This document shows, piece by piece, positions 41,728 to 47,021 of a stretch of DNA of 47,021 nucleotides (position 1 is the stretch's first letter; each line of letters starts with the position of its first letter). The notes beneath the pieces were generated by a model that worked only from the letters and a program-made list of their open reading frames with translations, had not been told where the DNA came from and ran no database searches. Source of the DNA: Bacteroidales bacterium (GTDB lineage: Bacteria; Bacteroidota; Bacteroidia; Bacteroidales; UBA932); contig JAFZWC010000013.1 in assembly GCA_017617475.1 (NCBI GenBank), forward strand, positions 1 through 47,021, in the 5' to 3' direction. The translations under genes were made by a program, and so were the position numbers.

Positions 41728-42855
41728 ATGAAGAAACTGTTTTTCATGGCTGCTTTTTTTGCGGCCATCCTGTCCTGCGGGGGCACCAACTCGGATGACC
41801 CTACCCCTGAACCGCCTACGCCGGACCCTCCTGCAACCTCCTTTGCCAAAGGGGCCGACATAAGCTGGGCCTCGGAAATGGAGGCCGGCGGCGTCAAGTT
41901 CAAGAAAAAGGACGGCACGGAAGCCGCATTGCTGGATGTTCTGAAGAACTGCGGCATCAATGCCATACGCCTGCGCGTGTGGGTGGACCCCTACAAGGGT
42001 TGGAGCGGCAAGGCCGATGTGGTGGCCGTGGCCAAGAAGGTGCAGGCCGCCGGGATGGACCTCATGATAGACTTCCACTACAGCGATTTCTTTGCCGACC
42101 CTTCCCGCCAGACCATTCCCTCGGCCTGGCAGGCCGATAAGGATAATCTGGACAAGATGTGCCAGCATGTATCGGCCCACACCAAGGAAGTGTTGCAGGC
42201 GCTGAAAGATGCCGGTGTAACGGTTAAATGGATACAGATTGGCAACGAGACGCGCAACGGCATGCTCTGGCCCGCTGGTCAGCTATGGACGGACAAAGGC
42301 GACATTACAGATGGCCGCAAACATTTTGCCAGGCTCTACAATGCCGGTTACGATGCCGCCAAGGCCATTTATTCATCGGCCCTGGTGATGCCTCACCTGG
42401 ACCATGCTTACGAAGACAATGACTGGTGGTTTAAACAAGTAAAGGAGGCCGGTGGCAAGTATGACGCCATAGCCCTGTCCCATTATCCCCAGGTGGAGAC
42501 CCTGTTCACTGCGACCTATTGTAACCAGAAGGCCCTGGAGCAGATCAGGAAACTGCATTCTGCCTACCAGATTCCCATTATTATCTCTGAGGTGGGTGTA
42601 AAGCCGGCCAAGTCTGACGCCGCCTCTGTCCTGGCCTCCTTTGTGAGCGAAGTCCAGAAGCTGGACTATTGCGCTGGAGTTTTCTACTGGGAACCGCAGG
42701 TCAATGGCAGCTGGAAACCGGAGATCTACGGAAAACCGGCCGAGCTGTCCAAGTACACCGGCAGCACGGTATCTGGCACCTGGGGCGCATACGACATGGG
42801 TGCTTTTTCTTCCACCTTCGCTCCAACCTCCGTCCTGGACTGCTTCGCCAATTAG
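41728..42855 (+). CDS. GH53 endo-beta-1,4-galactanase lipoprotein
   Basis: A 375-residue lipoprotein (lipobox LSC, Cys14, then a Pro/Thr linker). The GH53 barrel starts FAKGADISWASEMEAGG and has INAIRLRVWVDP, LMIDFHYSDFFADPSRQ, the acid/base Glu174 in IQIGNET, and the nucleophile Glu288 in IISEVG. The family cuts beta-1,4-galactan of type I arabinogalactan. It follows the GH13 gene by 30 bases and is probably co-transcribed with it, which joins alpha-glucan and galactan enzymes in one locus. Confidence 0.94.
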   Translation: MKKLFFMAAFFAAILSCGGTNSDDPTPEPPTPDPPATSFAKGADISWASEMEAGGVKFKKKDGTEAALLDVLKNCGINAIRLRVWVDPYKGWSGKADVVAVAKKVQAAGMDLMIDFHYSDFFADPSRQTIPSAWQADKDNLDKMCQHVSAHTKEVLQALKDAGVTVKWIQIGNETRNGMLWPAGQLWTDKGDITDGRKHFARLYNAGYDAAKAIYSSALVMPHLDHAYEDNDWWFKQVKEAGGKYDAIALSHYPQVETLFTATYCNQKALEQIRKLHSAYQIPIIISEVGVKPAKSDAASVLASFVSEVQKLDYCAGVFYWEPQVNGSWKPEIYGKPAELSKYTGSTVSGTWGAYDMGAFSSTFAPTSVLDCFAN

Positions 42856-42860
42856 CAGGG

Positions 42861-43061
42861 GAGCACATACCTGGTATGTTAGATTGTTCCGTTTGTTATT
42901 AGAGGGAGCACATACCTGGTATGTACAGGATTTCTGCATGCGGATGAGGTTTTCTTGTACATACCTATAGCAAAACTCCATATTTGGCCACTTTGGGGCT
43001 AGGTATGTACACGGGCACCCCACTCTGTAGGCGATTTGGCGTACATACCAGGTATGTGCAC
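42861..43061. repeat. Symmetric GTACATACC element, copy C with extra end block
   Basis: The core element is 42906-43061 (156 bp): outer blocks 42906-42926 and 43041-43061, inner pair TGTACATACC (42956-42965) and GGTATGTACA (43002-43011), with gaps of 29, 36 and 29 exactly as in copy A. An additional outer block (42861-42881, GCACATACCTGGTATGTT) precedes it with a period of 45 bp. It lies just after the GH53 stop codon. Confidence 0.9.
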
Positions 43062-43099
43062 CGCCAATGCGCCTGCATGTGGGCCTGGGGAGGCCATAA

Positions 43100-43183
43100 A
43101 AGAGAAAAGCACCCCTCCCCAAGGGTGCTTTTCAGGTATATAAAACGAACTTAACAAATGGACACGAATTGCTTCGTTGCCCA
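43100..43183 (-). ncRNA. Candidate small RNA, about 80-85 nt
   Basis: A strong promoter on the minus strand (TTG, 19 bases, TAACTTTG; 43187-43216) has no gene downstream in its direction, and an intrinsic terminator (43104-43133) follows within about 80 bases. The predicted transcript begins near 43183 and ends in the T-rich run after the hairpin. It lies in the gap between the GH53 gene and the LytTR gene. Whether it is expressed, or instead makes a short peptide, is not known. Confidence 0.5.
43104..43133. terminator. Bidirectional terminator hairpin
   Basis: An eleven-base perfect stem, GAAAAGCACCC (43104-43114) with GGGTGCTTTTC (43123-43133), around an 8-base loop. T-rich sequence follows on the minus strand. 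It can end both the GH53 transcript and the candidate small RNA. Confidence 0.75.
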
Positions 43184-43186
43184 ATA

Positions 43187-43216
43187 CAAAGTTACGGATT
43201 TTTACTGGGAAAACAA
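43187..43216 (-). promoter_or_regulatory. Promoter of the candidate small RNA
   Basis: On the minus strand TTG (43216-43214) is followed after 19 bases by TAACTTTG (43194-43187). This is a complete match in sequence and spacing to the Bacteroidota -33/-7 promoter. Confidence 0.65.
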
Positions 43217-43285
43217 GTCTTTTTGATACCTGATAGCTAAATAAATATTTTTAGTTTCAGATTGTTATCCGTAAACACCTCAAAC

Positions 43286-44098
43286 TCATTTGAGTAAGGA
43301 AATTATGGAGTCGTAGTACTTTTTGCTCACCGGAATGTTTTTCACCTTTTCCTGATCCAGCTGGGCCAGAGCGTAGCCGTTAACGTCCTTTTTCAGAAGG
43401 TCCACGTGGGCGGCGTTCACGAAGAAACTGCGGTGGCAGCGCACCAGGCCGTGCCGCTGAAGCACTTCCTCCAGGGCACGCATGGAAGAGCGCAGCTCGA
43501 AATCTTTCACCTTGCCATTGTCCAGATGCACAATATGCACGTAGTTCTCTTCGGCCTCAATGTATAACACGGCGTCCGAGGCCACCACCAGCTTGAGGCG
43601 CTTCTGCTCGTCGTAGAAGCGGATGAGCGTTTTCTCGTCCACGGCAGGGGCCAGGTCGGCCCTTTTATTTAATACGTGCAGCTGGACGGCCATGGAGATG
43701 AGGGAGAGGGGAAAGACCAGGATGCCCGCCATGTACAGGATGCAGAGCGACATCACGGTAAAGTATGGCCGATCGGCCCAGCCTATACCCATGGGGATGG
43801 ACAGGAAGAGGCCCGCCACGATGGCTTCCCCGAAGCACCATAGCACGTAGAGCGACCAGTTGAGGTCCAGCACGCCGCGCAGCAGGAATAGGAGCATGCG
43901 TGAAAACACCATGACGCCCAGCACTATGAGCGTGGCGATGATGAGGTTCAGGGCGTATCGGCCCTGCCCCACAGCCAGGAAGACCTCCATGTCGAAGGGC
44001 TTGTAGGCCAGCACGAAGAGGAAGAAGAACAAGGGCACCGTAACAAAGAACATAACTATCACGGGCATCTTGTAAAAAGTACGGGCAATGGTTTTCAT
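43286..44098 (-). CDS. LytTR-domain membrane transcription regulator
   Basis: A 270-residue one-component regulator. It has four hydrophobic segments (about 12-30, 48-68, 80-100, 115-140) and a C-terminal LytTR domain (about 165-268) with LYIEAEENYVHIVHLDNGKV, LVRCHRSFFVNAAHV and IPVSKKYYDSI. It is divergent from the GT8 gene. GTCAC/GTGAC inverted repeats lie both next to its own start codon and upstream of the GT8 promoter, which suggests self-control and control of the GT8-acyltransferase pair. Confidence 0.9.
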   Translation of the reverse strand: MKTIARTFYKMPVIVMFFVTVPLFFFLFVLAYKPFDMEVFLAVGQGRYALNLIIATLIVLGVMVFSRMLLFLLRGVLDLNWSLYVLWCFGEAIVAGLFLSIPMGIGWADRPYFTVMSLCILYMAGILVFPLSLISMAVQLHVLNKRADLAPAVDEKTLIRFYDEQKRLKLVVASDAVLYIEAEENYVHIVHLDNGKVKDFELRSSMRALEEVLQRHGLVRCHRSFFVNAAHVDLLKKDVNGYALAQLDQEKVKNIPVSKKYYDSIISLLK

Positions 44099-44100
44099 CG

Positions 44101-44119
44101 GTCACTTTTTTGCTGTGAC
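44101..44119. promoter_or_regulatory. Inverted repeat GTCAC-N9-GTGAC near the LytTR start
   Basis: GTCAC (44101-44105) and GTGAC (44115-44119) flank nine bases. The repeat lies between the -7 element and the start codon of the LytTR gene, a repressor-like position. Confidence 0.45.
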
Positions 44120-44126
44120 AAATATA
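44119..44126 (-). promoter_or_regulatory. -7 promoter element for the LytTR regulator
   Basis: TATATTTG on the minus strand, 20 bases before the ATG at 44098. Confidence 0.65.
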
Positions 44127-44183
44127 CGAATTATTCTTTATTCGTCCCAAAACGGGCATTTTTATCCCAGAATGGTGGTTTTG

Positions 44184-44208
44184 GTCACACCACATTCGTC
44201 CCTGTGAC
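44184..44208. promoter_or_regulatory. Candidate activator site GTCACA-N13-TGTGAC
   Basis: A perfect six-base inverted repeat, GTCACA (44184-44189) and TGTGAC (44203-44208). Its centre is about 55 bases upstream of the predicted GT8 transcription start, an activator-like position. The core GTCAC/GTGAC is shared with the site at 44101-44119. Confidence 0.5.
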
Positions 44209-44237
44209 ATTCTTTTCTCCGTCGCGCCGGGTGCGCG

Positions 44238-44245
44238 TAACTTTG
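44238..44245 (+). promoter_or_regulatory. -7 promoter element for GT8-acyltransferase
   Basis: TAACTTTG on the plus strand, 26 bases before the GT8 start codon. Confidence 0.7.
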
Positions 44246-44271
44246 CGTCAGAATTCTAACGAAAAAGTACT

Positions 44272-45243
44272 ATGAAACCAGTTGTTCCCATTTTCTTTTC
44301 CGTGAATGACGCCTATTCGCCCTTCCTGGCGACGGCCATTGCTTCCATCAAAGACAACGCATCCCCGCGATATACTTACCGGATCCACATCCTCACCGAC
44401 GACATCTCCGACGCCAACCGCAGCCGCCTGCTAGCCCTGGCCACAGAAGATTTCCAGCTGGAGTTCTTCGCCCTTTCCAGCCGCCTGCGGGAGCTGTCGG
44501 GCGTAAAGGCCCTGGAAAAGCACTGCTTCGGCGCCTTCGCCTCCCTCACCATTTACTTCCGCCTGTTTATCCCGGTGCTTTTCCCCCAGTACGACAAGGC
44601 CATCTACCTGGATGCCGACCTGGTGGTGCCCGGTGACATCTCCCGCCTGTGGGAGGAACTCCTGGGCGGCAAACTGGTGGGTGCCGTGGCCGACTATTCC
44701 ATCCAGAAGATAGCCCCCTTCATGCGTTATATTGACCGCTACGTGGGCGTGGACCACCGCAATTACGTGAACTCCGGTGTGCTGCTGCTCAATTGTCGGC
44801 GCCTCCGCGAGGAAGATCTCTGCGGCCGGTTCCTCCACTGGGCCCAAACCTATGCCCTGCAGACGGTGGCTCCCGACCAGGACTACTTGAACGCCCTGTG
44901 CTGGGACGTCATCCACTACCTGGACCCCAACTGGAACGCCATGCCGTCCGAGTGTCTTCCCAACCTGGAGAACCCGCAGATCATTCACTTCAACCTGGCC
45001 TCCAAGCCCTGGCTCAATGAGCACACCCCTTACGAGGAAATCTTCTGGAAATATGCCGCCCAGAGCGGCTTCGAGGCCGATATCCGCGCCCGCCAGGAGC
45101 AGTTCCTCAAAGACACCAAGGCCGTCAGAAGCTACAAGGGTGCCATCAAGAAGCTCATTGCCATGGCCGCCCGCCTCACCGGCAGCGAGCAGTCTTTCCG
45201 TTCCCTGATTGACACCCGCATGGAACTGCGCTTATGCTCCTAG
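44272..45243 (+). CDS. Glycosyltransferase family 8 protein
   Basis: A 323-residue retaining glycosyltransferase. It opens VVPIFFSVNDAYSPFLATAIASI, has the metal-binding DxD motif in AIYLDADLVVPGDI (Asp114 and Asp116), then NSGVLLLN, DQDYLNALC and IIHFNLASKPW, all in GT8 order. It resembles LPS galactosyl- or glucosyltransferases. With the downstream acyltransferase it may modify a surface glycolipid. Its last ten bases overlap the acyltransferase gene. Confidence 0.93.
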   Translation: MKPVVPIFFSVNDAYSPFLATAIASIKDNASPRYTYRIHILTDDISDANRSRLLALATEDFQLEFFALSSRLRELSGVKALEKHCFGAFASLTIYFRLFIPVLFPQYDKAIYLDADLVVPGDISRLWEELLGGKLVGAVADYSIQKIAPFMRYIDRYVGVDHRNYVNSGVLLLNCRRLREEDLCGRFLHWAQTYALQTVAPDQDYLNALCWDVIHYLDPNWNAMPSECLPNLENPQIIHFNLASKPWLNEHTPYEEIFWKYAAQSGFEADIRARQEQFLKDTKAVRSYKGAIKKLIAMAARLTGSEQSFRSLIDTRMELRLCS

Positions 45244-46094
45244 TCACGCCCGGCCGGGAATCGGCCATCGAGAACATACGCAAGGCAGCTTCGGAGGGCC
45301 GGTTCAACGACAAAACCGAGCCCTTCGACCCTCAATGGGACCCCGAGGCCCTCAGGGCCGACATCCTGGACTACGTATCCAAGCTTGGCACCGTCGGCTT
45401 CAAACTCAAGAACCTGGCGGCACGCGCCATAGTGGACGGCTGGATGCGGCGTTACAGCGACGGCATCAACGAGATAGTCGGCCTGGAGAACCTCTCCGGC
45501 GTGCAGGGCCCCGCCTTCCTCACCAGCAACCACTTCAACCCCTTCGACAACGGCATCCACCGCACGCTGGCCAAACAGACGGGCAGGGGACACCTGGTGG
45601 CCATAAGCCAGGGGACCAACTTTGTGATGCCCGGCCTGAACGGTTTCGTGCTGCGCAACATTGACGTGATCCCCCTTATCCAGGAACCTTCGTACATGAA
45701 CGGCGCCTTCCGAACCCTCATGCAAAAGCACCTGGACGCCGGCCGTTTCATCCTCATCTACCCCGAGCAGGAGATGTGGTTCAACTACCGCAAACCCCGC
45801 CCCCAGAAGCGCGGAGCCTTCCTTTTTGCGGCCGAATACAACGTGCCTGTGGTGCCCACCTTTGTGGAACTGCAGGACTTGGAGAAGGAGGTCGCCCCCG
45901 GTTTCCGGGACGTGCGCACCATACTCCACGTGCTGCCGCCTGTCTTCCCGGACCCGTCAAAATCGGCCCGAGAAAACAGCTTCGCCATGTGCAAGGCCGA
46001 CTACGACGCCAAGGTCGCCTGCTACCAAAAAAGCTACGGAAAGCCGTTAACCTACGACTTCGACCCTTCCGACATCGCAGGCTGGATAGCCTAG
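45234..46094 (+). CDS. PlsC-type 1-acyltransferase
   Basis: A 286-residue acyltransferase. The catalytic motif NHFNPFD (His100, Asp105) is followed by FVLRNIDVIPL (motif II), FILIYPEQEMW (motif III) and VPVVPTF (motif IV), as in acylglycerol-phosphate acyltransferases. The central HAIS-type stretch GHLVAISQGTNFVMPG is also typical. The acceptor may be lysophosphatidate or a glycolipid made with the overlapping GT8 gene. Confidence 0.88.
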   Translation: MLLVTPGRESAIENIRKAASEGRFNDKTEPFDPQWDPEALRADILDYVSKLGTVGFKLKNLAARAIVDGWMRRYSDGINEIVGLENLSGVQGPAFLTSNHFNPFDNGIHRTLAKQTGRGHLVAISQGTNFVMPGLNGFVLRNIDVIPLIQEPSYMNGAFRTLMQKHLDAGRFILIYPEQEMWFNYRKPRPQKRGAFLFAAEYNVPVVPTFVELQDLEKEVAPGFRDVRTILHVLPPVFPDPSKSARENSFAMCKADYDAKVACYQKSYGKPLTYDFDPSDIAGWIA

Positions 46095-46113
46095 GATGAC
46101 AAGACACGTCTTT

Positions 46114-46140
46114 GTCATTCTGAGCGTTAGCGAAGAATCT
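46114..46140 (+). repeat. REP-like repeat, 27-bp variant
   Basis: GTCATTCTGAGCGTTAG... ending GAAGAATCT. It has one extra base in the centre and lies between the acyltransferase stop and the ppdK promoter. Confidence 0.75.
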
Positions 46141-46164
46141 GTTTCAAATTTCACGATTTTTTTA

Positions 46165-46172
46165 TATATTTG
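46165..46172 (+). promoter_or_regulatory. -7 promoter element for ppdK
   Basis: TATATTTG on the plus strand. The predicted start near 46176 gives a leader of about 50 nt before the ATG at 46226. Confidence 0.7.
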
Positions 46173-46225
46173 CATGTTTATAGCCAGAAAATTGTAAAAT
46201 ATATTAAAAACTAATCGTAAGTAAT

Positions 46226-47021
46226 ATGGCAGAAATCAAGAAAAGAGTCTATCGCTTTGGTGGTAAGCACGCTGAAGGCGATGGCAAGATGAGAGAACTC
46301 CTGGGCGGTAAGGGTGCCAACCTGGCCGAAATGAACCTCCTGGGCATGCCCGTTCCCGCAGGCTTCACCATCACCACCGAGTGCTGCACCGAGTACTACC
46401 GCCTGGGTGGCGGCTATACTCCCGAGCTCAAGGCCGAGGTGGCCACCGCTCTGGAAGCGACCGAAAAGATCATGGGCAAGAAATTTGGTGACCCCAACGA
46501 CCCGCTCCTCGTGAGCTGCCGTTCCGGCGCCCGCAGCTCCATGCCGGGCATGATGGACACCATCCTCAATATTGGCCTTTGCTCCGCCACCATCCCTGGC
46601 CTCATCAAGAAGACCAACAACCCCCGTTTCGTATATGACGCATACCGTCGTCTCATCATGATGTATTCCGACGTGGTGATGGAAAAGGCCGAGGGCATCG
46701 AGCCCGCCGACGGCCAGGGCATCCGCCAGCAGCTGGACCGCATGATGGACGATGTTAAGAAGGCCAACGGCTACAAGAGCGACACCGAGCTCACCGCCGA
46801 TCAGCTCAAAGACCTGGCCGAAGCTTTCAAGGTGCGCATCAAGGAAGTTCTGGGCGTAGAATTCCCGGACGATGCCAAGGCCCAGCTTTGGGGTTCCATC
46901 GGCGGCGTGTTCAAGAGCTGGAACGGTAAGCGTGCAATCGCTTACCGCCGCATCGAAAAGATTCCCGATGACTGGGGCACCGCTGTGAACGTGCAGAGCA
47001 TGGTGTTCGGTAACATGGGCA
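46226..47021 (+). CDS. ppdK: Pyruvate, phosphate dikinase (5' part)
   Basis: The first 265 codons of PPDK, cut by the window end. The start MAEIKKRVYRFGGKHAEGDG is followed by the ATP-grasp features MRELLGGKGANLAEMNLLGMPVP AGFTITT (split here for length), LLVSCRSGARSSMPGMMDTILNIG, and IMMYSDVVME. The last visible residues are NVQSMVFGNMG. The enzyme interconverts pyruvate and PEP using ATP and phosphate and is common in anaerobic Bacteroidota. The central phospho-His and PEP-binding domains lie outside. Confidence 0.96.
   Translation, partial: MAEIKKRVYRFGGKHAEGDGKMRELLGGKGANLAEMNLLGMPVPAGFTITTECCTEYYRLGGGYTPELKAEVATALEATEKIMGKKFGDPNDPLLVSCRSGARSSMPGMMDTILNIGLCSATIPGLIKKTNNPRFVYDAYRRLIMMYSDVVMEKAEGIEPADGQGIRQQLDRMMDDVKKANGYKSDTELTADQLKDLAEAFKVRIKEVLGVEFPDDAKAQLWGSIGGVFKSWNGKRAIAYRRIEKIPDDWGTAVNVQSMVFGNMG

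Noticed and set aside
42861..43061. CRISPR-like array (regular repeats with about 29-bp gaps)
   Set aside because: The repeats alternate in orientation, the gap sequences are partly conserved between copies, and no cas gene is present.
42999..43122. Minus-strand frames reading GAHTWYV...CTYL in all three symmetric elements as a conserved small protein
   Set aside because: The shared residues come from the fixed palindromic DNA blocks. Copy A has an in-frame stop after about 31 codons, copy B has an indel, and other residues are not conserved, so conservation is at the DNA or RNA level.

Overview
The window looks like a chromosomal segment of a member of the Bacteroidota, most likely Bacteroidales. 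It carries a SusC/SusD-type glycan-uptake locus, BACON-domain lipoproteins, LytTR regulators and a split transketolase. Most genes are preceded by the Bacteroidota-type -7 promoter element TAnnTTTG, and Shine-Dalgarno sequences are weak. Coding regions are fairly GC-rich, and many intergenic gaps hold dispersed repeats. I cannot name a genus; an uncultured gut or rumen Bacteroidales lineage is only a guess.

Layout: (1) 1-3.6 kb: tRNA-Ile (3' part), tRNA-Ala, a BACON/LRR lipoprotein, a small lipoprotein, tRNA-Leu and two families of structured repeats. (2) 3.6-7.1 kb: rpsP-rimM followed by a GH2 exo-glucosaminidase-like lipoprotein. (3) 7.1-12.8 kb: membrane and envelope genes (DUF975, LemA, DUF2207, MotA/ExbB-like), a membrane LytTR regulator and a TPR protein. 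(4) 12.8-15.8 kb: SDR and aldehyde dehydrogenase, divergent from a nitroreductase. (5) 16-20.4 kb: tRNA-Pro followed by a D-xylose operon (xylB-xylA-sugar porter). (6) 20.4-28.3 kb: a PLD-type phosphatidyltransferase, a LolD-type ATPase, and a leftward series lepA / transketolase N / transketolase C / ECF sigma / putative anti-sigma / Spy-like protein, then divergent menA. (7) 28.3-42.9 kb: a LytTR two-component pair divergent from a polysaccharide utilization locus (MFS importer, SusC, SusD, seven-module SusE/F-like lipoprotein, SusG-like GH13 amylase, GH53 galactanase). (8) 43-47 kb: a candidate small RNA, a membrane LytTR regulator divergent from a GT8 glycosyltransferase and an acyltransferase, and the 5' part of ppdK.

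Metabolically, the surface locus should bind and cut alpha-glucan (and perhaps galactan) and import oligosaccharides. The xyl operon feeds xylulose-5-phosphate to the two-subunit transketolase, and PPDK sits at the pyruvate/PEP node.

The most unusual content is intergenic. Three copies of a symmetric ~156-bp element occur at about 3.0, 15.8 and 42.9 kb. Each is built from GTACATACC half-sites with spacing kept to the base (21-29-10-36-10-29-21). A second element of three consecutive hairpins occurs twice in full, with compensatory stem changes, and once in part. A 26-bp REP-like sequence occurs six times.
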